From contig CAOKFZ010000007.1 in the NCBI GenBank assembly GCA_948467875.1, positions 1 to 64,000 of the forward strand: DNA of 64,000 nt, in the 5' to 3' direction. Origin of the DNA: an uncultured Clostridium sp. Lineage in GTDB: Bacteria > Bacillota > Clostridia > TANB77 > CAG-508. The translations under genes were made by a program, and so were the position numbers. Below the pieces are notes generated by a model. The model had not been told where the DNA came from. It worked only from the letters and a program-made list of their open reading frames with translations, and ran no database searches. Below, in pieces: positions 36,358-46,616 of this stretch (within the stretch, counting starts at the first letter, position 1; every line of letters starts with the position of its first letter).

Positions 36358-36525
36358 CTTTATCTAAACAAATTAGAAGCATTTAGCAATGTTTAAAAGC
36401 ATTTTTCAAAGTTTTTCTTACTCTATCTCATTTTTTAATATTTCTTTCATACTTGACAAATTTGAAAAAATTTTCTAGACTAATAAAGGATTATTAGGAA
36501 AAAATATTGTTAGGAGGAAAAATAA

Positions 36526-38760
36526 ATGGATTTTAAAGAATGGAACAATTTTGAACCAGGTGACTGGACAAAAGAAATTAATGTTAGAAATTTTATTCAA
36601 TTGAACTATACTCCCTATGAAGGCGATGCTTCTTTCTTAGCAGATGCAACAGACAGAACACACAAGCTATGGGATATAGTTCTTGATTTATATAAGAAGG
36701 AAAAAGAAAATGGTGGTGTTTTGGAAATTTCAAATGACATCGCCTCTACGATAACTAGCCATGAGGCTGGCTATATTGATAAAGATTTAGAGCAAATTGT
36801 TGGACTTCAAACCGAAAAGCCTTTGAAACGCGCCATTATGCCAAATGGTGGTATTCGTATTGTCGAAAAATCTTGCGAAGCCTACAACGAAAAAGTCTCT
36901 GAAAAAATCGAAGACATTTATCACAATTATCGTCGTAGCCATAATGACGGCGTTTTCACAAGCTACACACCCGATATTCGTGCTGCTCGTAGTTCTCATT
37001 TGATTACTGGTTTGCCTGACGGTTATGGTCGTGGTCGTATCATTGGGGATTATAGACGTGTTGCCCTTTATGGCGTAGATGCCCTAATCAATGAGAAAAA
37101 AGAAGATTATAATAATGCTGTCTCTTCTGATTTTACAGAAGACATCATTCGTGAGCGCGAAGAAATTCATGACCAAATCGAGGCTTTAACAGAATTGAAA
37201 AAAATGGCTGAAAAATATGGATTTGATATTTCTCGCCCAGCTGCCAATGCCAAAGAAGCTGTTCAATGGCTATATTTTGCCTATCTTGGAACCACAAAAC
37301 AGCAAAATGGTGCTGCTATGAGTTTAGGCCGCACCTCTACTTTCTTGGATATTTACTTTGAAAGGGATTTGAAAAATGGTACTTTAACCGAAACAGAAGC
37401 ACAAGAAATTATAGACCATTTCGTCATGAAATTGCGTATTATCCGTTTCCTACGTACACCTGAATATGACCAATTATTCAGTGGTGATCCTGTTTGGGTA
37501 ACAGAAAGTATTGGTGGTCAAGGAATTGATGGTCGTACATTAGTTACCAAAAATTCTTTCCGAACTTTGCACACGCTTGAAACGATTGGTCCTGCTCCAG
37601 AACCAAATTTGACTGTCCTTTGGTCTGTTCATTTGCCACAAGGTTTCAAAGATTACACTGCCAATATGTCCATCAAAACCAGCTCCATCCAATATGAAAA
37701 CGACGATTTAATGCGTGAATATTGGGGCGACGACTACGGAATTGCTTGTTGCGTAAGTGCTATGAGAATTGGTAAACAAATGCAGTTTTTCGGGGCTCGT
37801 GCAAACCTTGCCAAAACACTATTATACGCCATCAACGGTGGGCGTGACGAAATTTCTGGCAAACAAATTACCGAAAAATTTGAGCCTGTCTCTTCTGAGT
37901 ATTTGAACTATGATGAAGTATGGCAAAAATTTGACCAAATGATGGATTGGGTTGCTAAAACGTATATCAAGGCACTTAATATCATCCATTATATGCATGA
38001 TAAATACTGTTACGAAAGTTTGGCAATGGCGCTTCACGACCGTGAAATTCTTCGTACCATGGCATGCGGAATTGCTGGACTTTCCATTGTTGCAGATGCA
38101 TTCTCTGCGATGAAATATGCTAAAGTCAAAGTACTTCGTGACGAAACAGGTCTTGCAGTGGATTATCAAATTGAAGGCGATTTTCCAAAATACGGAAATG
38201 ACGATGACCGCGTGGATAGTATTGCAGTTGAAATTTCAAAAAGGTTTATGGATAAATTACGCGGGCAAAAAACGTATCGTCATTCAAAACCTACGATGTC
38301 AATTTTGACAATTACTTCTAATGTTGTTTATGGAAAAGCAACCGGAAGCACACCTGACGGAAGACGCAGCGGCGAGCCATTTGGTCCCGGTGCCAACCCA
38401 ATTCATGGTCGTGATACCAATGGTGCGATTGCAGTGCTAAATACCATCGCAAAATTGCCTTACAAACACGCTGAAGATGGCATTTCTTACACTTTTGCCA
38501 TTACCCCAAATACACTTGGAAAAGACGAACAAACACGTATTAACAACCTTGTTTCTTTGTTAGATGGGTATTTCGTGCAGCACAGTCATCACGTGAATAT
38601 TAATGTTTTTGATCGAAATTTATTAGAAGATGCGATGGAACACCCTGAAAAATATCCTCAACTTACGATTCGTGTTTCTGGCTATGCAGTTAATTTCACA
38701 AAATTAACGCGTGAGCAACAATTAGATGTTATCCATCGTACCATTCATGAAAGAATATAA
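36526..38760 (+). CDS. pflB: Formate C-acetyltransferase (pyruvate formate-lyase)
   Basis: PflB converts pyruvate and CoA to acetyl-CoA and formate under anaerobic conditions. The 744-residue protein shows the catalytic Cys pair in [12 protein letters not shown] (about 409) and the glycyl-radical site RVSGYAVNF near the C-terminus. A TAGGAGG precedes the ATG. In this large gene every CGG occurrence is out of frame; the glycine codons happen to follow a C. pflA follows 62 bp later. Confidence 0.98.
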   Translation: MDFKEWNNFEPGDWTKEINVRNFIQLNYTPYEGDASFLADATDRTHKLWDIVLDLYKKEKENGGVLEISNDIASTITSHEAGYIDKDLEQIVGLQTEKPLKRAIMPNGGIRIVEKSCEAYNEKVSEKIEDIYHNYRRSHNDGVFTSYTPDIRAARSSHLITGLPDGYGRGRIIGDYRRVALYGVDALINEKKEDYNNAVSSDFTEDIIREREEIHDQIEALTELKKMAEKYGFDISRPAANAKEAVQWLYFAYLGTTKQQNGAAMSLGRTSTFLDIYFERDLKNGTLTETEAQEIIDHFVMKLRIIRFLRTPEYDQLFSGDPVWVTESIGGQGIDGRTLVTKNSFRTLHTLETIGPAPEPNLTVLWSVHLPQGFKDYTANMSIKTSSIQYENDDLMREYWGDDYGIACCVSAMRIGKQMQFFGARANLAKTLLYAINGGRDEISGKQITEKFEPVSSEYLNYDEVWQKFDQMMDWVAKTYIKALNIIHYMHDKYCYESLAMALHDREILRTMACGIAGLSIVADAFSAMKYAKVKVLRDETGLAVDYQIEGDFPKYGNDDDRVDSIAVEISKRFMDKLRGQKTYRHSKPTMSILTITSNVVYGKATGSTPDGRRSGEPFGPGANPIHGRDTNGAIAVLNTIAKLPYKHAEDGISYTFAITPNTLGKDEQTRINNLVSLLDGYFVQHSHHVNINVFDRNLLEDAMEHPEKYPQLTIRVSGYAVNFTKLTREQQLDVIHRTIHERI

Positions 38761-38773
38761 TTTTACAAACTAA

Positions 38774-38793
38774 GGGCACGGTACTCCGTGCCC
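38774..38793 (+). repeat. GC-rich hairpin between pflB and pflA
   Basis: A perfect 8-bp stem GGGCACGG/CCGTGCCC with a 4-nt loop in an otherwise AT-rich gap, and no T tract. It probably protects the pflB mRNA 3' end rather than terminating. Confidence 0.65.
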
Positions 38794-38822
38794 CTACTAC
38801 AATTCTATAGAAAGGAAGCAAA

Positions 38823-39542
38823 ATGGAAAATTTAATAGGAAGAATTCATTCATTTGAAACATTTGGCACCGTTGATGGTCCTGGTATACGATTTGTGATT
38901 TTTATGCAGGGCTGTCATTTAAAATGTAAATATTGCCATAATCGTGATACTTGGGAACTCAATCATGGAACCGAATATTCGCTAGAAGAAGTTTTTCAAA
39001 AAGCAGTTCGCTTAAAACCGTATATGAATACCTCACATGGTGGCGTAACCGTTTCTGGTGGCGAACCCCTTTTGCAAGCTGAATTTGTAACAGCACTTTT
39101 TCAAAAACTGCAAGAGCAAAACATTCACACTGCCCTAGATACTTCTGGAAATTTGCCGATTTCTGAAAAAATCATCGAGGTTCTAAAATTTACGGATTTG
39201 GTTCTGCTTGACATTAAGCATATTGATAATCAAAAAGCAATTGATTTAACTGGTGTGCCGAATACACATACTTTAAAGTTTGCTGAATTTTTAAGTGAAA
39301 ACGGAATTCCTATGTGGATTCGACAGGTCTTGGTTCCCGGTTTTACAGATGATGAAGAAGATTTGAAAAAGTTAAAACATTTTATTGACTCTTTAAAAAC
39401 AGTCAAAAAAGTAGAACTTTTGCCTTATCATAATTTAGGGCAATTTAAGTGGGAACAACTGGGAGAAAAATATGAACTCGAAAATGTTCTTCCCCCAACT
39501 GCGGAGCAAATTGAAAAAGCCAAAAGCATTTTACAGCTTTAG
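38823..39542 (+). CDS. pflA: Pyruvate formate-lyase activating enzyme
   Basis: This radical-SAM enzyme generates the glycyl radical on PflB. The 239-residue protein has the CxxxCxxC cluster in MQGCHLKCKYCHNRDTW, the GGE motif VSGGEPLLQ and the SAM-binding LVLLDIKH region, with the N-terminal IHSFETFGTVDGPGIRFV typical of PflA. It is co-directional with pflB. AGGAAG precedes the ATG. Confidence 0.97.
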   Translation: MENLIGRIHSFETFGTVDGPGIRFVIFMQGCHLKCKYCHNRDTWELNHGTEYSLEEVFQKAVRLKPYMNTSHGGVTVSGGEPLLQAEFVTALFQKLQEQNIHTALDTSGNLPISEKIIEVLKFTDLVLLDIKHIDNQKAIDLTGVPNTHTLKFAEFLSENGIPMWIRQVLVPGFTDDEEDLKKLKHFIDSLKTVKKVELLPYHNLGQFKWEQLGEKYELENVLPPTAEQIEKAKSILQL

Positions 39543-40274
39543 GCTTCTTCCTCCATTTAATTTATTTTCTGATATGGTTTTGTAAATCGTTTTTTGACTA
39601 TTAAATATAGCATACAAAAATGTTGTGACAAAAAAAGATACTATCATACCAATACTTCCTGCCATTGCTACTACTATCATTTCTTTTGTCATTGTATGCG
39701 TTCCTAAAAATAGCATTCCTATGCCACTGCATCCTAAAAAAACAATATTCAGCATACCTAATACATTGTGGCTTGCTATTTTGATGCCACTTTGAAACAT
39801 TTTTTTCCAATACATATCTTCTGTTTTCTTTTTTATTTCTTCCAAATTTCGGATACTATCAAAACATATATAAAAACTGATTCCCAAAACAGCTATTAAT
39901 ATTGCTTGATAGGAAAATTCCAGCTCTAGAATATGCCATTGTTTTGCTAAAATCAATAGCAGAACACTTACGCTCATACCAGAAACTGTGCCAATTCCTA
40001 AAAATAATATTTTTCGGTCAAAACCAATTTTTCGCAATACATAAATCATATTCGCTCCAAACACAATCCAAAGCCATATTGAGTATTGATTTTGCTCTTC
40101 TTGCATCGCCGCTTGTTCTTCTACAATATCCTCAAACTCTAAATCGTCAGGATGAATTTCATCAAAAATCTCGCCTTCCCCCTCTAACATCATTTCGCCC
40201 TCTGTTGCATACAAATTAAAACAAATACTCATCATTAGTACAAAGACCATGAAACCAATTTGTATTTTCCTCAT
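39531..40274 (-). CDS. Polytopic membrane protein, unknown
   Basis: The 247-residue protein has a signal-like first helix (5-24), an acidic extracytoplasmic loop (EGEMMLEGEGEIFDEIHPDD) and about five further helices. I recognise no family. It converges on pflA, overlapping its 3' end by 12 bp. The gene 40288-41157 lies upstream in the same direction, 13 bp away. Confidence 0.5.
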   Translation of the reverse strand: MRKIQIGFMVFVLMMSICFNLYATEGEMMLEGEGEIFDEIHPDDLEFEDIVEEQAAMQEEQNQYSIWLWIVFGANMIYVLRKIGFDRKILFLGIGTVSGMSVSVLLLILAKQWHILELEFSYQAILIAVLGISFYICFDSIRNLEEIKKKTEDMYWKKMFQSGIKIASHNVLGMLNIVFLGCSGIGMLFLGTHTMTKEMIVVAMAGSIGMIVSFFVTTFLYAIFNSQKTIYKTISENKLNGGRSLKL

Positions 40275-40287
40275 CTCTTTGCTCCTC

Positions 40288-41157
40288 CTAAAAAATCACT
40301 ACATCCATTTCATTTGTATAACTATTATTTCCATATGGATACACAATATATACATATCCCTCATTTGTTAAAAAATATTCACTTGCATTTTCTACTCGGT
40401 ACATATCACTGTTCAAATCTCTCTCATACAAAACACCATATTCGTTTGCAATAATTTGAGCATTTTCATAAGCCACCTTTATTTCCTGATTAATATTCGA
40501 TTGAACAGCTTGCAAAGTTGTTTTTTTAGAAAGAATTAAATCTTCTAAAGTAACCATTTCCTCTCTTGAAATGCTATAGGTATATGTCTTGAGAGAAACT
40601 TTTTCTGACTTTCCTTGCTCTTTCAAGGACGCTCTTATCACAACAGACAAAATATCGCTATTCAAATAAGCTACATAAGATACCTTATAAATCGTATTTT
40701 CATTGGTTTGTCTCATAATGGAATTCGCTTTGTTATAATATTCTGTCTTAATTTCTGAATTGATTTTTTTAATCACACTTGAGTCAATGTTAATTTCTGG
40801 AATGCTCACATCAACACTATAATATGTTTCATCTTCATTCATCAAATTATAGGCAGTATAGACAACTTCCCTTTCGCCATTTAATTTCTCAATCGGAACA
40901 TTATCCGCACTTTTCTTTAATGAATTATCAAACAATCCATTAAAATTACTTTTTAACATCGCATACTCTTCTGTCGTTTTCTTAGCTCCAATATTAATTC
41001 CCAGCATCAAAGGATCGGTATCTGCATACTTATAGAAAAACTGTGCATAAATACCAACACTCAGCGCCACAATGCAAATCAAAATCAGCACAACAAAAAA
41101 TATATTCTGGCTTCGTTTATCCAAACTATTTACTAATCTTAGAATCCATTTTTTCAT
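40288..41157 (-). CDS. Membrane-anchored DUF3298/PdaC-like protein
   Basis: The 289-residue protein has an N-terminal anchor (about 19-42) and an extracytoplasmic part that resembles the DUF4163/DUF3298 (PdaC/RsiV) fold: VSIPEINIDSSVIKKINSEIK, then VSYVAYLNSDILSVVIRASLKE and LEDLILSKK. These domains are often found on peptidoglycan deacetylases or anti-sigma factors. The function here is unknown. It is followed by the next membrane gene and preceded by thrS 13 bp away. Confidence 0.6.
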   Translation of the reverse strand: MKKWILRLVNSLDKRSQNIFFVVLILICIVALSVGIYAQFFYKYADTDPLMLGINIGAKKTTEEYAMLKSNFNGLFDNSLKKSADNVPIEKLNGEREVVYTAYNLMNEDETYYSVDVSIPEINIDSSVIKKINSEIKTEYYNKANSIMRQTNENTIYKVSYVAYLNSDILSVVIRASLKEQGKSEKVSLKTYTYSISREEMVTLEDLILSKKTTLQAVQSNINQEIKVAYENAQIIANEYGVLYERDLNSDMYRVENASEYFLTNEGYVYIVYPYGNNSYTNEMDVVIF

Positions 41158-41170
41158 TTTTTACCTCAAA

Positions 41171-42931
41171 CTATCTTATAAAATTTTCAATTTCTTGTTT
41201 TGCTTTTTTGACAAATACGTCTAACTTCATGGCGCCAATATCGCCCTCTTTTCTACTACGTACCCCAACAGATTTGGCTTCTACTTCTTTTTCGCCCAAA
41301 ATCAACATATATGGAATCTTCTGAAGTTGTGCTTCACGAATTTTATAACCAATTTTTTCTTGTCTATCATCTAATTCCGCACGAATTCCCGTTTCTTGCA
41401 ATTTTTCAAAAACCTGTTTCGCATATTCTGCTTGGTTGTCCGAAATTGGCATCACTTTCACTTGAACTGGTGCGAGCCAAATTGGAAAAGCGCCTGCAAA
41501 ATGTTCTGTAATAATTCCAATAAATCTTTCAAAAGAACCAAACAATGCTCTATGAATTAAAATTGGAGTTTTCTTTTCGCCATTGCTATCAATATAAGAC
41601 AAATGAAAGCGAAGTGGTAACTGAAAATCAACTTGCACAGTTCCCATTTGCCATTCTCTTCCTAAACAGTCTTTCATTTTGATATCGATTTTAGGACCAT
41701 AAAAAGCGCCGTCTCCTTCATTAATTCGATATTGTCCTTCTCCACATAATTCTCCTAACACCTGTTTCAAATTAGCTTCTGCTTTATCCCAAAGTTCAAT
41801 TTCTCCCATATAATCATCTGGTCTTGTAGAAAGAGTAAGCTCAAATTCTAATCCAAAAATTCCATACAAATATTTTGCAATTTCAATAATATCTTTAATC
41901 TCTGAACCAATTTGGTCCTCTGTAATAAAATTGTGGCTATCATCTTGGCGAAACATTCTCACACGAAACAATCCATTTAGCTGTCCTGATTTTTCATTTC
42001 TATGAATCACATCAATATCATTAAAACGCATTGGCAAATCTTTATAACTTCTGAGTTTAGAAGCAAATATTTTAATCGCATTCGGACAATTCATTGGCTT
42101 CAACGCTTGCTCTTTTCCATCCGTATCTGTCAAAACAAACATATCCTCTTTATAATGGTCCCAATGTCCTGATATTTTCCATAGCTCGCTGCTATTTAAT
42201 TGTGGACCAGAAAATTCTTGGTATCCTCTTTTTTCATGCTCTTTTCGCCAAAAATCAATCAACACATTCATCATTTTAAAGCCTTTGGGCATCCAATAAG
42301 CCATCCCTGGCGCAGTTTCATCAAAGAAAAACAAATCCAATTCTTTTCCCAATTTTCTATGGTCTCTTTGTTTTGCTTCTTCCAATTTTTGCAAATATTC
42401 CTCCAACTCACTCGCTTTTGGAAACGAAATTCCATAAATCCTTTGTAGCATCTTATTATGCTCGTCACCTCTCCAATAAGCACCAGAAGATGTCAACAAT
42501 TTCACTGCCTTAACTGCTCCAGTTGACGGCAAATGGGGACCTCTGCAAAGGTCCGTAAAATCGCCCTGCTTGTAAAAAGAAATCACTTCTCCGTTTGGTA
42601 AATCTTCTATTAATTCTACTTTATAATCTTCATTTTTTTCTTTCATAAACTGGATTGCTTCTTCTCTTGGTAATTCAAACCTTTCCAACTCCAAATTCTC
42701 TTTGCTGATTTTCTTCATTTCTTCTTCAATCTTCTTTAAATCGTCTTCTGAAAATGGCTTCTCTACATCAAAATCATAATAAAATCCATTTTCAATGGCT
42801 GGGCCAATCGCCAATTTTGCCTCTGGAAACAGCCTTTTGACTGCTTGCGCCATAATATGTGAAGTCGTATGCCAATACATACTTTCCTCCACTTCCGCCG
42901 TTTTTCCTCCACCTAACTTAATTTTAAACAT
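41171..42931 (-). CDS. thrS: Threonyl-tRNA synthetase
   Basis: This 586-residue class II enzyme lacks the N-terminal TGS domain typical of longer bacterial forms and starts close to the editing domain (HTTSHIMAQAVKRLFPEAKLAIGPAIENGFYYDF). Motif 2 (RNEKSGQLNGLFRVRMFRQDDSHNF), motif 3 (HRALFGSFERFIGIITEHFAG) and the anticodon-binding tail (WLAPVQVKVMPI) are clear. I start it at the ATG at 42931 (MFKIKLGGG); AAAGGAGG lies seven bases upstream. Expression is controlled by the T-box leader. No in-frame CGG. Confidence 0.96.
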   Translation of the reverse strand: MFKIKLGGGKTAEVEESMYWHTTSHIMAQAVKRLFPEAKLAIGPAIENGFYYDFDVEKPFSEDDLKKIEEEMKKISKENLELERFELPREEAIQFMKEKNEDYKVELIEDLPNGEVISFYKQGDFTDLCRGPHLPSTGAVKAVKLLTSSGAYWRGDEHNKMLQRIYGISFPKASELEEYLQKLEEAKQRDHRKLGKELDLFFFDETAPGMAYWMPKGFKMMNVLIDFWRKEHEKRGYQEFSGPQLNSSELWKISGHWDHYKEDMFVLTDTDGKEQALKPMNCPNAIKIFASKLRSYKDLPMRFNDIDVIHRNEKSGQLNGLFRVRMFRQDDSHNFITEDQIGSEIKDIIEIAKYLYGIFGLEFELTLSTRPDDYMGEIELWDKAEANLKQVLGELCGEGQYRINEGDGAFYGPKIDIKMKDCLGREWQMGTVQVDFQLPLRFHLSYIDSNGEKKTPILIHRALFGSFERFIGIITEHFAGAFPIWLAPVQVKVMPISDNQAEYAKQVFEKLQETGIRAELDDRQEKIGYKIREAQLQKIPYMLILGEKEVEAKSVGVRSRKEGDIGAMKLDVFVKKAKQEIENFIR

Positions 42932-42957
42932 ATCCATTCCTCCTTTTTTCAAAACAA

Positions 42958-43165
42958 AAGCACTCCATAGACTAAACAGCCTAGGAGTGCATGCACGGTT
43001 CCATCCTAATTTTAACTCACTTCAAAGCCTTTAACGTAGCTAACACGCTATTTTTTCAAATAGAAACTCCAAGGTAGTTTTTCGAATACGTTTTCTAAGA
43101 TTAGCTCACAGCCCACGACTAATCCTCTCTGGTAGCAACCTTTATCCTACTTTTCCTCTTCAACG
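42958..43165 (-). promoter_or_regulatory. T-box leader of thrS
   Basis: On the minus strand the leader contains the T-box sequence AGGATGGAACCGTGC, which pairs with uncharged tRNA ends, then the terminator GCACTCCTAGG...CTATGGAGTGC followed by TTTTGTTTT (42958-42990). The upstream part (43000-43165) forms stem I with a GTGGGCTGTGAGC region. Threonine starvation would favour read-through into thrS. I did not identify the specifier codon with certainty. Confidence 0.85.
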
Positions 43166-43358
43166 TTTATATTTAATTATATACCATATATTTCTTCAAA
43201 TGTCAAGAGTCTGTGGCAGTTTTTTCACTTTGTTTTCATTATTTATCTACTTTTTTTACTAGCACTAGGGAGGCTTAATCTAAGCCCCCCACCCAAACAT
43301 TGCTATTCGTGCATCACCAATTTTTCTACTTATTGGCAAGCGTTTTTTTGAATTTTGC

Positions 43359-43387
43359 TGGACATATTCACAAAAGTGTGCTATAAT
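43359..43387 (+). promoter_or_regulatory. Promoter of the 43438 gene
   Basis: TGGACA, 17 bases, TATAAT, with AGGAGG and an ATG about 50 bp later. The rest of 43166-43437 has no other feature I can support. Confidence 0.7.
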
Positions 43388-43437
43388 GGTAAAGTCTCAA
43401 TGTAACATAATATATTTTATTTTAGGAGGTGCCTACT

Positions 43438-44073
43438 ATGTCACTACAAGTAAGCAATATGGAGGATTTATTTCTCCGGTACTTATCACAATTAACTCAA
43501 GAACATCCGTATATCCTACTGGAAACGGATGAGGAATCAACAACTATCAGTCTTGGATATGAAACCTGTAATGAGGAAAAAAAAGAGCTTAGCCATCTTA
43601 AATTCTTCGCTTGCGAAAAATATTCTATTAAGCTTGATCTTGAAAAACTTAAGAAACCTTCTTATTTTCCTTTTACAACAACTTTTAAATTGCTTAAAAA
43701 TAACAAACTCTTAATAGAAGCAAAAATAAAATTGAACAATAGTTCTAATAATGTTCCTCCACTTTTCTCAACTGATCTCATAAAGTACTTGGAAAGTCGG
43801 CGAAGAACAGTTTTACAAGTTTTCCTAAAAAGATACTTTTACTATGCAAAAAACAATAGCTTTTATGACCCAATCTATCTTGAGGAACATAATGTTACTA
43901 CTGCTGGCATTGTACTGCACTCTAAGCCTAATTTTTTCGAAATCATAGAGGAATTTCCTACTACACTTAGAGAAATAGAAACATTAAATCAGAATCATTT
44001 TGATGTTTTTTTACTAGAGGAAAACCCTGCTCAGGGCTATAACCTATACGAAATTATCAATAAGCAGTTATAA
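43438..44073 (+). CDS. Unknown accessory protein with in-frame CGG codons
   Basis: This 211-residue soluble protein (MSLQVSNMEDLFLRYL...) has no motif I recognise. It has its own promoter, an AGGAGG site, and a strong terminator downstream, so it is monocistronic. Two CGG codons are in frame: codon 14 (43477, CTC CGG TAC) and codon 121 (43798, AGT CGG CGA), within ESRRRTVLQVF. A +1 shift at the first would stop within a few codons, so they must be read as triplets if the gene is functional. The rare CGA next to the second CGG suggests a gene of foreign origin. Confidence 0.55.
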   Translation: MSLQVSNMEDLFLRYLSQLTQEHPYILLETDEESTTISLGYETCNEEKKELSHLKFFACEKYSIKLDLEKLKKPSYFPFTTTFKLLKNNKLLIEAKIKLNNSSNNVPPLFSTDLIKYLESRRRTVLQVFLKRYFYYAKNNSFYDPIYLEEHNVTTAGIVLHSKPNFFEIIEEFPTTLREIETLNQNHFDVFLLEENPAQGYNLYEIINKQL

Positions 44074-44100
44074 CTGTAGGCTATTATTTCCAAAACAAGA

Positions 44101-44137
44101 GAAAAAAGCTCTCTTTTTTAAGAGAGCTTTTTTCTTG
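44101..44137. terminator. Bidirectional terminator, 43438 gene / GH25 gene
   Basis: Perfect stem AAAAAAGCTCTCTT/AAGAGAGCTTTTTT with a TTTT loop between convergent genes. Confidence 0.9.
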
Positions 44138-44153
44138 TGCGTTTCTATCACTT

Positions 44154-46598
44154 TTAATAATACCTCTTAAAGCACCAGTTCAAATCTACATTTCCACCAT
44201 TCCCACTAATGCCTGGAATTTTTCCTGTACTTGTGTATTGCCAGATGTCATATTTGCCTGTGTAATCTGTGCTAGGCACATAATGCGCAAGCCAAATATT
44301 ATATCTCTCCAAACGTGGCATATCTAAATAAGAATAAAAGAAATTTCGGTACGAATACACACCCGCTTGGTAACCACTTGCATTCATTCTATCACAAAAT
44401 GTAATCGCTGCATTTGTCAAATTTTCTTTATTAGTGCGCCCTGCATTGACCGCATCTGTTACAATATGATCCTCGATATCAAAAAAGATTGGCATATCAA
44501 AATGTTTTCCTGAAATGACTCTTAAACAAGCCTCTGCCTCATGAAGAGCCTCAGTCGGATTGAACGCATACGAATAAATATAGCCCCCCACTGCAATTCC
44601 ACGTGCTCGACAAGCCGCATAATTTTCTTCAAATTTCGAATCTATAATCGTTCTGCCACTAGATTCTCTATATTCCGCAATTTTCAAAATCGCAAAATTC
44701 ACGCCACTATTCTTGACTGCATCCCAATTAATGGTTGCGTTATGATGAGAAACATCAATTCCCCAAGTTTGCGTATTACTAATGATAAAGTTAATTGCCT
44801 TCGTTTCTAATATTTTTCCATATTTAGAAAAATGCACAACTTCCAAAGAATGTTGACCTTCCGGTAAATAAGAAGTATCAATTTGCGCATAAAAACCCGG
44901 AGTTGGATTGGCAAAAGTTCCATTAAATTGATTGCCAAAAACTTGCATTACATCTGGTCGCACTTGTCTTGGTGGCACGATTTTATGTACTCCATCCACA
45001 AAAATGCCCAAATAGTCGCCTGGCGCTTCGCACAAAGCCCAACCTTTCACTTCCAAAATACCAGAATGATATCTTTTGTTATGGATTGGATCTTCCAAAT
45101 TCATCATCACTCGATAATTTGGTGTCTCAATTTTCAAGTTGATTTGCCCCTGCCCAACCAACTTACCATATCTTGAAATTTCTTGTACTAACATAATGTG
45201 ATTTCCTTCTGCCAAATTTTCAAGATTGACATCAATTGAAAAACCTGCATTTGGTGTTTTGGTAGTTCCTCCATACGCTGGAGAAATCACACTATCGATG
45301 TCGCCTCGACTTGTTCTCCTTACTTGATAAGTACAATCTTTACCATCAATTTTTACAACCATTCTTGCTTTTTCATCATCTGACACAGCCCAACCTGCAA
45401 TATTCATTGTCGTTGTTTGAGGAACTTGATACGAAAGTGTAGTTGGTGTATCAATATACATTCTTCCACTATATTCTTTTGGTTTGACTTCAAAATTTCT
45501 CACATCTCGAGAAATAATTGTTTCATTTCTTGCTATCTGGAAAATCATAATTTGATGTGTTCCTTCTGCCAAATAGCTAATATCTAAATTCATTTCAAAA
45601 CCTGCATTTGGTGTATTAGCTGTTCCTCCATACGCTGGCGAAATCGCACTATCCACATCGCCTCTTGGTGTTCTTGTTCTCACATCTCCCACACATTGAT
45701 TATCTACATAAACTCTAATAGAAGCCTTTGCATCATTAGAAACTGCCCAACCTTGCAATTTAATCTGCTCTGTATCTGGCAAACGATACAGTTGATTTAG
45801 AACTGGAGCATCTATAAACATTCTACCTTCATATTGCATTGGCTGAATTTGTATTGTTCTCGTGTCACAAGAAAGAACTGTTTCATTATTAGCAAGTTGA
45901 AAAATCATAATTTGGCATGTTCCACCGATATACTGGCTCATATCCAAATCCATTTCAAAACCTGCATTTGGTGTATTGACAGTTCCTCCGTAGGCTGGAG
46001 AAATCAAAATATCCACGTCGCCCCTTGCTGTTCTTGTTTTAACATCTCCCATACATTGATTATTCACATAAACTCTTAGCAAAGCTCTTGCATCATTAGA
46101 AACTGCCCAACCTTGTATTTTTAAACGATTTCCCATTGTCGCAATGGAATGTGTTTGCCCATTGGTTGGAGTTTCGATATACATTCTTCCTGCATAATTT
46201 GGTGCTTCCACCATTGGTTCTTCACTATTTTCTTCTATTTCAGGCTCCAAAATAATTTCTTCTGGTGGCACTTCTTGAAAAATCTCTGTCTCTTGCTCTT
46301 CCGTTTTTTCTGTTTCCACTTCTTCCTGCTCTAGTATTTTATTTTCTGTTGGTTCTAAATTTTCTTCGTCTTCATTTTCTTCCAAAACCGTTTCTTCTTT
46401 TTTCGGTTCTTCTAATTCTACTTTTTCTGTTTCCTCTTGTTCTAATTTCTCCTCTTCCTTTGGCGTCTCTTCTACCTCGCCTTGCTCCTGCACTTGTTCA
46501 TCTGTTTCCTCTGAAATCTGCTCCATCGCATACACAACTGGGTAAAACGCATGAAATGCAAAAACTACCAACATCACTGTGATTGCAATTTTTTTCAT
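44154..46598 (-). CDS. Secreted GH25 lysozyme with repeats
   Basis: The 814-residue exported protein has a signal peptide (1-24), an acidic Glu-rich stretch (about 28-135) and four ~100-residue repeats (about 140-600). The repeats are marked by LKIQGWAVSNDARALLRVYV or variants, GDVDSAISPAYGG and NTPNAGFEMDLDIS; the fourth is diverged. The GH25 domain (about 607-814) follows, with the active-site strand WGIDVSHHNATINW, acidic pair FFDIEDH and YDIWQYTSTGKIPGI. The enzyme cleaves peptidoglycan; the repeats probably bind the wall. It is followed downstream on the minus strand by the terminator. No in-frame CGG. Confidence 0.9.
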   Translation of the reverse strand: MKKIAITVMLVVFAFHAFYPVVYAMEQISEETDEQVQEQGEVEETPKEEEKLEQEETEKVELEEPKKEETVLEENEDEENLEPTENKILEQEEVETEKTEEQETEIFQEVPPEEIILEPEIEENSEEPMVEAPNYAGRMYIETPTNGQTHSIATMGNRLKIQGWAVSNDARALLRVYVNNQCMGDVKTRTARGDVDILISPAYGGTVNTPNAGFEMDLDMSQYIGGTCQIMIFQLANNETVLSCDTRTIQIQPMQYEGRMFIDAPVLNQLYRLPDTEQIKLQGWAVSNDAKASIRVYVDNQCVGDVRTRTPRGDVDSAISPAYGGTANTPNAGFEMNLDISYLAEGTHQIMIFQIARNETIISRDVRNFEVKPKEYSGRMYIDTPTTLSYQVPQTTTMNIAGWAVSDDEKARMVVKIDGKDCTYQVRRTSRGDIDSVISPAYGGTTKTPNAGFSIDVNLENLAEGNHIMLVQEISRYGKLVGQGQINLKIETPNYRVMMNLEDPIHNKRYHSGILEVKGWALCEAPGDYLGIFVDGVHKIVPPRQVRPDVMQVFGNQFNGTFANPTPGFYAQIDTSYLPEGQHSLEVVHFSKYGKILETKAINFIISNTQTWGIDVSHHNATINWDAVKNSGVNFAILKIAEYRESSGRTIIDSKFEENYAACRARGIAVGGYIYSYAFNPTEALHEAEACLRVISGKHFDMPIFFDIEDHIVTDAVNAGRTNKENLTNAAITFCDRMNASGYQAGVYSYRNFFYSYLDMPRLERYNIWLAHYVPSTDYTGKYDIWQYTSTGKIPGISGNGGNVDLNWCFKRYY

Positions 46599-46616
46599 AA
46601 ATTTCCCTCCTCTAAT

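Noticed and set aside
46265..46582. Leu/Pro-rich plus-strand frame over the GH25 gene start
   Set aside because: It is the complement of the Glu-rich linker, with no start signals.
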